Source: Methanosarcina thermophila TM-1 (GTDB taxonomy: Archaea > Halobacteriota > Methanosarcinia > Methanosarcinales > Methanosarcinaceae). From it: a DNA stretch of 64,000 bases. This document shows, piece after piece, positions 25,609 to 34,205 of the stretch. The stretch is taken from the NCBI RefSeq assembly GCF_000969885.1, contig NZ_CP009501.1, positions 1,116,001 through 1,180,000 of the forward strand, read 5' to 3'. The position numbers were made by a program, and so were the translations under genes. The notes below the pieces were generated by a model that was given only the letters and a program-made list of their open reading frames with translations, ran no database searches and was not told the origin of the DNA. The stretch's first letter is position 1. Every line of letters begins with the position of its first letter.

Positions 25609-25991
25609 ATGGCAGAAGAAACTAATGTTCATGCGGCTCGGCAAACGTTGCACTTTTCCCCTGCGCAGGGGCAGCCAATGTTGGACAGATCTCAAACAAA
25701 ATCGCTATTGCGCTTGAAGAGCAGGGAATTGGAAATCTTATGTGCACTGTTGGAATAGGAGCCAGAGCTCCAGGACTCATGAAATCCGCTGAATCTTCTG
25801 ACAGGATTATTGCAATTGACGGCTGTCCGGTAAACTGTGCCAGCAAGACTCTCGAACTTGCAGGTTTTAAAGTTGGCCGCCAGATAGTAATTTCAGAATT
25901 AGGGATTAAGAAAACAAAGGATAGAAACCCAAAGAATGAAGAAGTAGACGAGATTCTCGAAAAGGTCATTGGGATACTGCAATCGGAGTGA
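25609..25991 (+). pseudogene. DGC-domain (zinc-binding) protein gene with frameshift
   Basis: A strong AAGGAG precedes ATG 25609, which reads MAEETNVH and then leaves the right frame. From 25632 the frame one base off reads CGSANVALFPCAGAANVGQ, and continues to IAIDGCPVNCASKTLELAGF, the hallmark DGC block, ending at 25991. Loss of one base at about 25630 explains it. Joined, the protein would be about 126 residues, a usual size. The intact part after 25740 (ATG) lacks the first cysteines. Could also be a sequencing error. Confidence 0.75.
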
Positions 25992-26078
25992 TTTAGGTTC
26001 CAATTAACATCTATTCAGTGCTAAAACTATCTTTCTTAATGACCAAAAACTTAAGTGACCAAAATTAAGGGTGACAAA

Positions 26079-26399
26079 TTGGCTGAATTTACTGTAAATT
26101 CTACTATCTGTGGTTTTGTCCACAAAGTACATGGAAGCAAAAAAGGAAATAAAATTATTGTTGACATAGAAACCCCATGTGAAAAGATAAAGAAATTTTC
26201 TCACATGGAAGTTCCCATGATGGAAATTCTGGATATAAAGAATAACTACGTGATTGATAGAGCACAGGAAGCCCAGTGTTCCTCAAATTGCCTTGTACCC
26301 TGTGCAGTGCTCAATCTTTGCAGAATGGAAAGTGGTTTCCTTGCAAAATCTCTGGTAAAAAAGGCAGGTGGCATCAGTATAGATTTTAATGAAGTTTAA
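26079..26399 (+). CDS. Conserved cysteine-containing protein, 106 aa
   Basis: I use TTG 26079, which has AAGGGTGA at 26066-26073; a decayed copy at 31132 has a TTG at the same place with GGTAAGG before it. The product has FTVNSTICGFVHKVHG, VDIETPCEKIKKFSHMEVPM, and QCSSNCLVPCAVLNLCRME, so six or more cysteines, some likely to bind a metal or cluster. I do not know the family name. It follows the DGC remnant in the permease-thioredoxin run, so it may be part of that operon. Confidence 0.75.
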   Translation: MAEFTVNSTICGFVHKVHGSKKGNKIIVDIETPCEKIKKFSHMEVPMMEILDIKNNYVIDRAQEAQCSSNCLVPCAVLNLCRMESGFLAKSLVKKAGGISIDFNEV

Positions 26400-26446
26400 A
26401 AAAGGAAAATTTTTCCTTTTTTCATTTAATATAATATTTTAAGAGC

Positions 26447-26995
26447 TTACCCTTTCTTAATCTTGGACATTACATTCTGCTTTACTTCATTTTCATATTT
26501 CTTCCAGCTGTGTTCATGAATCTCGGGCATGGAAAGTTCCGGGGCTTCACTCCTTTCCTTTCCGCTGCAGGAATCGATTGCCTGTTGAATGGCTTTAGGG
26601 TCGGTTGTCCCTACAAGGTCAATGAGTTCAATTTCCCGGAGAAAGCGAGAGATTGCAGTAGCCGGAATTTCGTCAAGATAAGGTATCACTCCTTCCGAAC
26701 CGATAATCTTTTTTGACCCTCCGAAAGTCGAAACCCCATTCTCGACAAGTGCCAGCAAGGATTGCCCGGCAAAATGGTCACTTTCCTTTCCGCAGACTAT
26801 CAGGCAACTGATATTGGGGTTCGAGAGCACATTAACTATCACCTTCTCAATCCCAAAATTTTCCGTAAAACAGGTTCCGCAGATAGCGTAGTTTTTCAGG
26901 TTCAGGCTTTGATAATCAGAAGCGAGGGTTACTACTGCTGCATGAGATTTTGGGTCTCCTACTATATAATCACCGGGAGTTACAGGCCATTCCAT
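26447..26995 (-). CDS. MtrA-like protein without membrane anchor
   Basis: The 182-residue protein matches the soluble domain of MtrA, the corrinoid subunit of methyl-H4MPT:coenzyme M methyltransferase: WPVTPGDYIVGDPKSHAAVV, NFGIEKVIVNVLSNPNISCLIVCGKES, GQSLLALVENGV, and ELIDLVGTTDPKAIQQAI. The C-terminal membrane helix of true MtrA is absent; the end is a charged tail. No other mtr genes are near, so it is an orphan paralogue. It might bind a corrinoid and take part in methyl transfer, perhaps to a metalloid; that is speculation. Confidence 0.85.
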   Translation of the reverse strand: MEWPVTPGDYIVGDPKSHAAVVTLASDYQSLNLKNYAICGTCFTENFGIEKVIVNVLSNPNISCLIVCGKESDHFAGQSLLALVENGVSTFGGSKKIIGSEGVIPYLDEIPATAISRFLREIELIDLVGTTDPKAIQQAIDSCSGKERSEAPELSMPEIHEHSWKKYENEVKQNVMSKIKKG

Positions 26996-27197
26996 GTAAA
27001 AGCACCTTTTCTTAGTAATTCTTCAAGTTAAAAGTTTTTCCTAAGTTCATTTTTAATAACTTGCAATTTTCTCTTAATTTGTTATTAAATGAGATATCAA
27101 TTTCTGTTTGACTTTATGAAGTTGAGTTATGTGTGAGTCTACATTTTCGATGTTACCGATGCTTCTTTCTGTTGTTTTATACTCTTCTTTTTATTTT

Positions 27198-29126
27198 TCA
27201 AAAGTGCAATTCTCTCATCCCTACTCCAACAACTAGTAAATTTGTTTCCATAGGAGGATGATTCCAGCCATCAGGAGAAACAGTTTTTTTCTCAATTGAG
27301 ATCTCAACCTGGTTGCCACTTAGTCCACAATCTCTCATATAGTCTTCAACAAGTTTTTTTCCAATATCGGTTGCCGTCTCCAGAGCTTCTGAGTAAGTAT
27401 CAAATCTCAGCCTACTGCCTGGAGCAAATATAAGGAAATCCTTGTCTGGAGACATGAGACTTGCTGGCCTTATGAGAATTTCAGCTCTTTTGATTCCTTT
27501 TCCTACAAGTGCTCCAACTGCATTTCCTACCTCAGCATGTTCTGGAACTAAGATATCCGCGTCTATAAACTCTTCCAATTCCTTTCTGTGCGCTCTAACA
27601 GGTCCCCCAAGCAGGACAACAGGAACTTGCAGTTTGAATTTAGCAGGATAGTTCCCATCCAGAATCTTCTCAATGGATTCATATGGAACTCCTGTCAGGA
27701 TATATGAGAGAAGTTGAAGTGCCATGTTTCGTGCAACTTTCTTTTTTATGGCAGTACAGAGTTCTCCCGGTGTCATGCGCATAAGTCTTGCAAGTCTTTC
27801 TGCACCTATACGTGAAGCTTCTTCACTCCAGGCTGTATATTCTCCTAACACATGAAGAGCGTCGGTAGGTGTGAAGCCAATTGCCTGAACAAGGCGTTTT
27901 TTGATGAGACAGTCTAGAGTCTGAGGATGAACATCTTTTCTTATAAGGGCTGAGATTTCAAACACAGAAACAGGTTCTTCCCCTATTACCTCCAGTACTT
28001 CAGCTTCGGCTTTACTTAGTTCTCCTGCAGCATATTCAGATCTTACAAAGAACTTTGTGGGTTGGATGTTCTCACAGAGATCTTCTCTGGCAGGCATGGG
28101 CGTTCTTTTGAGGTTATTTAAAAAATTTGGATACTTTATTGCAGCGACTGCAAGTGGTATGACTCGCCTGGGCCCGAGGAAGAGTTCCCTGTTTACAGCC
28201 CAGATATGGCTATCTCCGCCTGTAGCTGTGGTTTCCATCCTGATCGCCCTTACGCGGGTCTTCCATCCACCTACAACAGCTCCCTCGTCGCTCAAGTCAG
28301 GAACACCCATACAGATTGAAGAGATATCCGTACTTGTGCCTCCTACATCAATTACGGCACAGGTCTCAAGTCCGGAGAGATAGGAAGCTCCAACAAGACT
28401 TGCTGCCGGACCTGAGAAAATAGTTTCTATTGGCTTTTGAAGTGCATCTTTGATTCCGACCACTGAGCCATCACATTTGAGCATAAGGAGCCGAGCATTA
28501 ATTCCTCGTTCTTTAATATCTTTTATTATGGACTGAACGAACTGTCTTGTTATGGGGATTAGCTGTGCATTCAGAAAAGCTGTTACTGCCCTTTCGTAAG
28601 CCCCCAATTCTTGAGAAAGCTCGTGTCCACAAACGACAGGCAGCCCCGTAAGCTCAAGGATTCGGTCCTTTGCTTTAAGTTCATGTTCCGGGTTCCTCGT
28701 GCTGAAATAGGATGATATGGCAAAAGCTGAAACCCTGTCCTTAACCTGCAGGGCAAATTTCTCAATAGACTTCAAGTCTAGAGAAGCTTTTTCTTCTCCA
28801 TTGTGGTCATGTCCACCTGTAACAAAAAGTACGTGTTCAGTTGGTAATTCCCGTTCAAGAGGATGATCTCCTATAAGAATCATGGCTACTGGAAAACCGG
28901 TACCCTCAAGAATAGTATTGGTAGAAAGAGTTGTAGAAACCGAAACTAGCTTTATGTTTTTAAGATAATCAGGATTCAGGCCGTCTATTACGTTTTTGAT
29001 GCCAATGTGTAGATCTGGGTAGGTAGTAAGTGCCTTATTCGAATCTACAATGACGCCATCCGAGTCTCTAACAAGCACTGCATCGGTGTATGTGCCTCCT
29101 GCGTCAATCCCCAAGCTATACTGCAT
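27198..29126 (-). CDS. Hydantoinase/oxoprolinase-family (HyuA-like) protein
   Basis: The 642-residue protein has the ATP-binding start LGIDAGGTYTDAVLV and the inner CAVIDVGGTSTDI block of the HyuA/acetone-carboxylase superfamily, which share the actin-like fold. ATP-dependent ring opening of hydantoins or 5-oxoproline is the family reaction; here the substrate is unknown. AAGGAG precedes ATG 29126. No HyuB partner is nearby. In methanogens related proteins are found next to corrinoid methyl-transfer genes; the MtrA-like gene 202 bases downstream on the same strand fits that. Confidence 0.8.
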   Translation of the reverse strand: MQYSLGIDAGGTYTDAVLVRDSDGVIVDSNKALTTYPDLHIGIKNVIDGLNPDYLKNIKLVSVSTTLSTNTILEGTGFPVAMILIGDHPLERELPTEHVLFVTGGHDHNGEEKASLDLKSIEKFALQVKDRVSAFAISSYFSTRNPEHELKAKDRILELTGLPVVCGHELSQELGAYERAVTAFLNAQLIPITRQFVQSIIKDIKERGINARLLMLKCDGSVVGIKDALQKPIETIFSGPAASLVGASYLSGLETCAVIDVGGTSTDISSICMGVPDLSDEGAVVGGWKTRVRAIRMETTATGGDSHIWAVNRELFLGPRRVIPLAVAAIKYPNFLNNLKRTPMPAREDLCENIQPTKFFVRSEYAAGELSKAEAEVLEVIGEEPVSVFEISALIRKDVHPQTLDCLIKKRLVQAIGFTPTDALHVLGEYTAWSEEASRIGAERLARLMRMTPGELCTAIKKKVARNMALQLLSYILTGVPYESIEKILDGNYPAKFKLQVPVVLLGGPVRAHRKELEEFIDADILVPEHAEVGNAVGALVGKGIKRAEILIRPASLMSPDKDFLIFAPGSRLRFDTYSEALETATDIGKKLVEDYMRDCGLSGNQVEISIEKKTVSPDGWNHPPMETNLLVVGVGMRELHF

Positions 29127-29378
29127 GTTAAAACAACTCCTTTTTTGCTATTTTGAGGAAATTATGATATTCTTTTATTTTGTCTATACTCTTGAATATG
29201 TTGTGATATGTCTTTTAGCAAGAAAGGCAACAAAACAAGAAGAGGCTAAATCCTCCAAAATAAGGATATGCCTCATGTGTACAGCTTTAATTGATTGTAA
29301 AAACTATACTGCACAGACTATTTCGTTGTTACCTCAGGCGCGGTTAAATTCTTAATAATCAGCAAAATGTGAGATTTA

Positions 29379-30443
29379 TTATTCTCCACACATTTTGAAG
29401 GAAATACAGTATTTATTTCTCCAGTAAAGCGCGACATTTACAAGTCCTATCATAACTGGCACTTCAATCAGAGGACCTACTACAGCTGCAAATGCCTGTC
29501 CGGAATCAATGCCGAAAACCGCTACTGCTACTGCAATTGCAAGTTCGAAGTTATTGCTGGCTGCTGTAAATGAAAGAGATGTTGTCTGTCCGTAATTTAC
29601 TCCCAGTTTCATAGAGATAAAAAACGAAACTGCAAACATAACAACGAAATAGATTAAGAGGGGAATTGCGATCCTTACAACATCTAACGGTAGGGTAACA
29701 ATGTATTCTCCTTTTAAAGAGAACATCACAACAATAGTAAACAGTAGAGCATAAAGTGAGATACGGCCTGCTTTGGGAACGAATTTTTCATCATACCATT
29801 TGGCTCCTTTTGAGGGGCGCAGGAAATAACGGGTTAAAAAGCCAGCTGCGAAAGGAATTCCAAGGTAGATCGCAACACTCTGGGCAACTTCTCCCATAGA
29901 GACATCTATTTCCATGCCACTAAATCCAAGCCACTCAGGCAGCACGGTTATGAAGAAGTAGGCAAAGATAGAGTAGAATACTAGCTGAAAGATAGAGTTG
30001 AAAGCGACTAGAGCAGCAGCATACTCATTGTCTCCATCTGCCAGAGTGTTCCAGACAATCACCATGGCAATACATCTTGCAAGCCCAATTAGAATCACAC
30101 CTACCATATACTCGGGATAATCTCTCAAAAATACAATGGCAAGTATAAACATCAAAATAGGACCAATGATCCAGTTTTGCAGTAAGGACAAACCCAATAC
30201 TTTGTGATTCTTGAAAACCTTGCCTAATTCTTCGTATTTAACTCGTGCCAGTGGAGGATACATCATAACTATCAAACCAATGGCGATAGGAATCGATGTA
30301 GTACCAATAGATAGACTCTGCAAAAATTCTGCAAAGCCAGGGAAAACGAAACCTAGAGCTATACCGATAAACATAGCTAGAAAAATCCAAACAGTTAAAT
30401 AACGATTGAGAAACGATAATTTTGATACAACGGACTCTTCCAT
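29379..30443 (-). CDS. acr3: Arsenite efflux transporter Acr3
   Basis: The 354-residue protein has ten predicted membrane helices and Acr3 hallmarks: the conserved cysteine in [19 protein letters not shown] (helix 4) and the acidic [16 protein letters not shown] (helix 9). Acr3 expels As(III) using the proton gradient. ATG 30443 is preferred because AGAGG would be next to the earlier ATG 30452. It is 37 bases behind an arsR gene and forms an arsR-acr3 operon under the 30835 palindrome. Confidence 0.95.
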   Translation of the reverse strand: MEESVVSKLSFLNRYLTVWIFLAMFIGIALGFVFPGFAEFLQSLSIGTTSIPIAIGLIVMMYPPLARVKYEELGKVFKNHKVLGLSLLQNWIIGPILMFILAIVFLRDYPEYMVGVILIGLARCIAMVIVWNTLADGDNEYAAALVAFNSIFQLVFYSIFAYFFITVLPEWLGFSGMEIDVSMGEVAQSVAIYLGIPFAAGFLTRYFLRPSKGAKWYDEKFVPKAGRISLYALLFTIVVMFSLKGEYIVTLPLDVVRIAIPLLIYFVVMFAVSFFISMKLGVNYGQTTSLSFTAASNNFELAIAVAVAVFGIDSGQAFAAVVGPLIEVPVMIGLVNVALYWRNKYCISFKMCGE

Positions 30444-30480
30444 AATGATCATCCTCTGTTTTAACCAAATAATTATTTAG

Positions 30481-30792
30481 TTAGCTGCAAGATCTTCCGC
30501 TTGTTTTGAGTTTTTCCAATAAAGATAAGTCTTTTTTACAAATGCCAATTTTTTCGATTTCATTGTTGATAATGATCGAGAGAAATGGATATTGTAGAAA
30601 AATTTCGTCATTAAGTCGGTAATAAACCCACTGAGATTTTTTTTCGGAGACGATAATTCTAGCTATTTTCAATTTATTAAGATGCCGGGAAACATTGGAT
30701 TGTTTAATTCTCAGAACTGCTTCAATATCACAGACACACAATTCACCGTTTCTTAAAAGATTAAGTATCCGTAGTCTGTTTTCATCAGCCAA
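30481..30792 (-). CDS. arsR: ArsR-family repressor, start uncertain
   Basis: The core has ADENRLRILNLL, ELCVCDIEAVL (As-sensing pair), NVSRHLNKLKIARII and WVYYRLN, and ends GRSCS. The TTG at 30792 gives 103 residues but cuts off the usual first helix. In the same frame upstream the sequence still reads DIVQIFKAL, as expected for the family, yet no ATG, GTG or TTG precedes it. An ATG GTG GTG ATG at about 30830 lies one frame off. Either a base was gained or lost near the start or a rare start is used. Drives acr3. Confidence 0.85.
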   Translation of the reverse strand: MADENRLRILNLLRNGELCVCDIEAVLRIKQSNVSRHLNKLKIARIIVSEKKSQWVYYRLNDEIFLQYPFLSIIINNEIEKIGICKKDLSLLEKLKTSGRSCS

Positions 30793-30834
30793 TGCCTTAA
30801 ATATCTGTACAATATCCGTGGCATCACCACCATT

Positions 30835-30862
30835 ATATGAGTATATGCAATTATACTCATAT
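30835..30862. promoter_or_regulatory. Second-class ArsR operator (ATATGAGTATA-N6-TATACTCATAT)
   Basis: Perfect 11-bp arms with spacer TGCAAT, upstream of the arsR-acr3 operon and just after a TATA-like AGTATATTTAA (about 30870-30880, minus strand). Nearly the same sequence lies at 19330-19357 ahead of arsR-arsM. Confidence 0.75.
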
Positions 30863-31014
30863 ATGTTAAATATACTTATTTATATTTTACTACTGATTGT
30901 TAATCCGGAATAGGTTGGTTGCTGAGATCATCTAGTCTAGAATTTGTCACCTCGTATCGATATTTATTTTTACAATTATCCATTTTGTTTAAATTTATAA
31001 AGCACATAAAGTTC

Positions 31015-31036
31015 GATATCAACGAAATTTGATATC
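31015..31036. promoter_or_regulatory. ArsR-type operator GATATCAA-N6-TTGATATC ahead of a decayed gene
   Basis: Perfect 8-bp arms with spacer CGAAAT, 12 bases after a TATA box (AATTTATAAAG, 30992-31002). It points at the pseudogene 31132-31447, so the promoter outlived the gene it served. Confidence 0.7.
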
Positions 31037-31131
31037 TCCTAGAGACTTGACATTACTATTCACTCTCACTAAGTTCTAAATAAAAAAATGATAAGGAAAA
31101 CTTGCAGGACTAAAAAATAAAAGGTAAGGCA

Positions 31132-31447
31132 TTGACTGAAATTACTGAAAATTCCACTAGCTGTGATTTTGTTCACACAATCAGCGGAAGCAAAAAGGAA
31201 GTAAAATTATTATTAACATAGAAACCTAGTGTGAAAGGATAAAGAAATTTTCTCACATGAAAATCCATGAAGGAGATTCTGAATAGTAAAAATAGTCATG
31301 TTATTCATAAGGCATAGGAAGCTAAATGCTGCTCAAACTGTATCGTACCCTGCGCAGTACTCAATCTTTACAAACTGGAAAGTGGCTTACTTGCAAAATC
31401 TCTGATCAAAAGGCAGGCAGCATCAGTATTGAATTTTAGGATGTTTG
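31132..31447 (+). pseudogene. Decayed copy of the 26079-26399 gene
   Basis: Base-level similarity to 26079-26399 is high throughout (for example KKFSHM and CIVPCAVLNL can be read in pieces). It has a deleted A in the poly-A tract after AGCAAAAA, a CCA-to-TAG region stop, another stop at CATAGG, and at least one more frameshift, so it cannot be translated. It keeps a TATA box and an intact palindrome upstream, evidence for a duplicated operon that later decayed. Confidence 0.85.
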
Positions 31448-31516
31448 AAACTGTAAAGTACCGGAGAGTAATGATAAAAATAACAGTTTGATTGTATGGG
31501 TTGGTTTTTTAAATTT

Positions 31517-32038
31517 TTACGCTTTTACTTCTTCTACCTTAAAATCACTGCCAACGATTTTTTCCATCAAATATCCTATAAGTATAAACAGTGGGAGGGA
31601 AATTAGAGTCCTTACAACTGTAAATTTTATTCCCAAATAACCGATCTCTATTCCTAACATAGGTAACTTCATGGATGAAAAAGCTCCTAAATAAATGAAA
31701 ATGTTCCTCACGGAGGCACCTTTTTTTGATAAAATGTAAGCAACCGGGAAAGCACCATAAAGCGGGCCTGCCTGAAGCATTGCTAACAAAATAACTATAA
31801 AAATGCCTTTAACTCCAGATTCTTTACCTACATGTTTTTCAAGTATCTCTTTTGGAACCCATACATCAAAAAGTCCGATTATTATGAACAGAAATGGAAC
31901 AAATGAAATCATTTCTATAAAGAATTCAGTAAAATTAGAATATATACTAAGACCAGGCTTAAATCCCATCAGGTATGAACTTACTGAAAAGAGGACAAAC
32001 AGTATAACCCACGTATAGTTTTTCAGATATTTCTTCAC
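31517..32038 (-). CDS. Half-size permease, second member of pair
   Basis: The 173-residue protein has about five membrane helices and no soluble domain. GVKGIFIVILLAMLQAGPLYGAFPVAYILSKKGAS resembles one repeat of the DUF318-type permeases (charged VPKEILEKHVG before it, as in the full-length ones). It starts with GTG 32038 overlapping the TGA of the gene at 32035-32520 (GTGA), so the two are translated together and probably form one heterodimeric permease. Substrate unknown; the context suggests metalloid or thiol export. Confidence 0.78.
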   Translation of the reverse strand: MKKYLKNYTWVILFVLFSVSSYLMGFKPGLSIYSNFTEFFIEMISFVPFLFIIIGLFDVWVPKEILEKHVGKESGVKGIFIVILLAMLQAGPLYGAFPVAYILSKKGASVRNIFIYLGAFSSMKLPMLGIEIGYLGIKFTVVRTLISLPLFILIGYLMEKIVGSDFKVEEVKA

Positions 32039-32520
32039 ATTAACCAGCCCACAAAAATGCCTATTATTACTGCTGCAATGAGATTCAAGATATTCCTCGT
32101 TATTGCTGCTTTCTTCCCAAAGTATTTGATTTCAAGAGGCATCGTGACAACTCCGACCATTATAAGAGTAGTGATAAAAACCGCAATAACAGAGTAAGTT
32201 GCACCTTGCTTAAGTAAAGTTGCAGCCAGAGGATATGAGATAAATCCGGGTATCAGTGTTATTGACCCAATACATGCAGCTATTCCAAAACCAGACCAGC
32301 CAGAATTTGCTCCGAGATAATGCACAATTACAGAATCTGGAATAAAGAAAAGGACTATGCTTATAAGGATTAAAATATTAAGAAAAGGGTGGAAAATATT
32401 GAAAAACATTTTTCCTCCTTTCTTCAGGCCGAGAAATGTCTTATCTTTATCCAGAATAAGAGAAATTAGTAAGCTTATACCAGTCAGCAATCCAAAGATA
32501 AATGTATTGTTAAATACCAT
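32035..32520 (-). CDS. Half-size permease, first member of pair
   Basis: A 161-residue membrane protein with four to five helices. FIPDSVIVHYLGANSGWSGFGIAACIGSITLIPGF and the following FISYPLAATLLKQGA match the other repeat of DUF318-type permeases (an EKYAGEDN-like loop, then the pore segment). GGAGAGAA precedes ATG 32520. Together with the 173-residue partner (GTGA overlap) it equals one full-length permease. The Cys-Ser-Cys motif of the full-length ones is not seen; a single cysteine (AACIGS) is near its place. Confidence 0.78.
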   Translation of the reverse strand: MVFNNTFIFGLLTGISLLISLILDKDKTFLGLKKGGKMFFNIFHPFLNILILISIVLFFIPDSVIVHYLGANSGWSGFGIAACIGSITLIPGFISYPLAATLLKQGATYSVIAVFITTLIMVGVVTMPLEIKYFGKKAAITRNILNLIAAVIIGIFVGWLM

Positions 32521-32623
32521 TTCTCTCCGACCATTTTGAGAGTTGCCTAATTTCGCTAAGAAGAGAGAAAATAACTTTAGGATATCAAATGTGTTATAAA
32601 TCCTTAAATTGACCTTTTAAGAT

Positions 32624-33310
32624 TCAAGGTTTCAATTCAATCTCAGTCCTCATAACGTTATCCACTTGGTCTTCCGATTCTTTAGGTTTTTCTTCCCAGA
32701 AGATAGGACCATACTCATTTCCACCATATATATCCATCCAGCAGAACTGTGAACTCTCAGGTATCCTAAGAACTTCAGAAAGAATACTCTCCTTTATATA
32801 CACGAAATTTTCCTTATCCTTCTGCTCTCTTTTAATTGTAAGGCGAGTCCCAATTACGCTTCTAATTTCATTAAAACTTAAAACATCCCTTTCTTTTGTC
32901 TTTTTTTGACAAGAATATTTATTTTCAAAATACAGTGCAATAGTTACTGCTACTATTACAGCAGCTATAAAAACTTCAATAAAGGCGTGCATTATGCCTT
33001 GCTTAGTTAAAGTACAAGCCATGGGATGCAATAATAAACCGGGTATTTGGATGATTGACCCCGAAAATGCAGAAGTTCCAAAATTATTCCAGCAAGGATT
33101 AGCTCCAAGATAATGCACAATTAAGGCATCAGGGATTAAGTACAGTATTATTTTTGTAAGGGTTAAAGTATTGAAGGAATAAAGAAAAATTTTAAAGATT
33201 ATTTTTTCTAATTTGTTCAAGCTAAGTAGTGCTTTATCTCTCCCCAAAACAAAAGAAAGAAATGAACTTCTCTCATTCAAAAATCCAAAGATAGAAATAT
33301 TACTAAACAT
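32624..33310 (-). CDS. Chimeric paralogue of the half-size permease
   Basis: Residues 1 to about 130 align by eye with the 32035-32520 product (IPDALIVHYLGANPCWNNFG, PGLLLHPMACTLTKQG), including its helices. From there the protein is unlike any permease: a soluble tail of about 95 residues, SFNEIRSVIGTRL, FCWMDIYGGNEYGPIFW, VDNVMRTEIELKP. AGAGG precedes ATG 33310; the earlier TTG 33322 is less likely. It may be a fusion created by deletion after tandem duplication, and may no longer transport. Confidence 0.6.
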   Translation of the reverse strand: MFSNISIFGFLNERSSFLSFVLGRDKALLSLNKLEKIIFKIFLYSFNTLTLTKIILYLIPDALIVHYLGANPCWNNFGTSAFSGSIIQIPGLLLHPMACTLTKQGIMHAFIEVFIAAVIVAVTIALYFENKYSCQKKTKERDVLSFNEIRSVIGTRLTIKREQKDKENFVYIKESILSEVLRIPESSQFCWMDIYGGNEYGPIFWEEKPKESEDQVDNVMRTEIELKP

Positions 33311-33557
33311 TATTCCTCTCAATTATTTGGAAATGGTTCTGATTTTGCTCTTCAAGCGCATAACTCCTATTGTTATTTCAAATAAATTTGAAACAATATA
33401 TAGATATTCCTATCTCAAAAAACGCACATGGTATTCTTCAAATAACATGCCCAAAAAATGAGAGCACTTGAGAGCACTTTCATGCTAAACAAAACAAGCA
33501 TCTTAAATTTTAATTTAATGAAAAAGATGCAGAAATATCGCTTGGTTTTCAGTATAC

Positions 33558-33842
33558 TTATTTCCCTGATGCTTTCTGTACTTCTTTTGTTATCTCTTTC
33601 ATCATCTCTCCCACAAGTGTTGCTTTTTCGCAGTGGGAAGCTTCTTTCGGGCTGCAGTTTAGGAGAATACTCATTAACCTATCCGCTGTCCTGTAAAATT
33701 TCATATCCTCAACCTTTACCAGGAATGAGGATAAACCTTCGCTAAACTCCCTGCATTTCTCGTGATCGCAGACTGCCTGTTCATGAAGCCGACTCACACG
33801 TTCCAATTCCTTAATAAATTCAGGTGGGAGCTTTTCGACCAT
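33558..33842 (-). CDS. Unknown cysteine-containing helical protein, 94 aa
   Basis: The product is mainly helical and contains Cys in AVCDHEKC (C-X5-C), LLNCSPKEASHCEKA, with His nearby, perhaps a metal site. It lies at the end of the run 36908 to 33558 of same-strand genes, 51 bases after the DsrH-like gene. I do not recognise the family. Its position with sulfur-relay-like genes and the HTH-FeS regulators suggests a thiol or metal role. Confidence 0.55.
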   Translation of the reverse strand: MVEKLPPEFIKELERVSRLHEQAVCDHEKCREFSEGLSSFLVKVEDMKFYRTADRLMSILLNCSPKEASHCEKATLVGEMMKEITKEVQKASGK

Positions 33843-33893
33843 ATATAAGACTGTCCTATCAAGCGATTATTAATCTATTATTTTTACTTTCAT

Positions 33894-34190
33894 TCAAAAT
33901 GTATATGTACATCTGCAATTTTCCATCATATCCTCTATGAAAACAGAATAAAAGTTGTCCGGAATTATAACCTTCTCTCTGCTGTTTATAGCTCTAGCCT
34001 CGAGATCTTCCTGACATGCATAAACTAAACACCCTGGTATTTCCTGTATACCGGAAAGCAGGTGATAGACTCCATCTCCCGCAAGGTAAAGCCTAGCATT
34101 TCCGGAACGAACTATCAGTTTAAGACAAAGTTCCGATCGCAGGTTGAATGGAGGTTTTGTCAGTAGGAATACATCATACTCTTCTTGCAT
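33894..34190 (-). CDS. DsrH/TusB-like protein
   Basis: A 98-residue protein that reads like the DsrH/TusB subunit: opening YDVFLLTKPPFNLRSELCL, ARLYLAGDGVYHLLSG in the core, VYACQEDLEARAI with the possible active Cys. AGGGG precedes the ATG. It closes a DsrE-DsrF-DsrH-like trio (34954, 34550, 34190), each reading minus strand with short gaps. TusBCD complexes carry persulfide for tRNA thiolation or sulfur oxidation; in a methanogen the partner is unclear. Confidence 0.72.
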   Translation of the reverse strand: MQEEYDVFLLTKPPFNLRSELCLKLIVRSGNARLYLAGDGVYHLLSGIQEIPGCLVYACQEDLEARAINSREKVIIPDNFYSVFIEDMMENCRCTYTF

Positions 34191-34205
34191 ACTATTACCC
34201 CTTTT

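Noticed and set aside
27093-27111. Possible further ArsR palindrome (ATATCAA...TTTGAC)
   Set aside because: The spacer is seven bases and the second arm does not match.
31132-31447. Pyrrolysine readthrough of TAG codons in the decayed gene
   Set aside because: Deletions and other stops in the same copy show that it is a pseudogene, not a Pyl gene.
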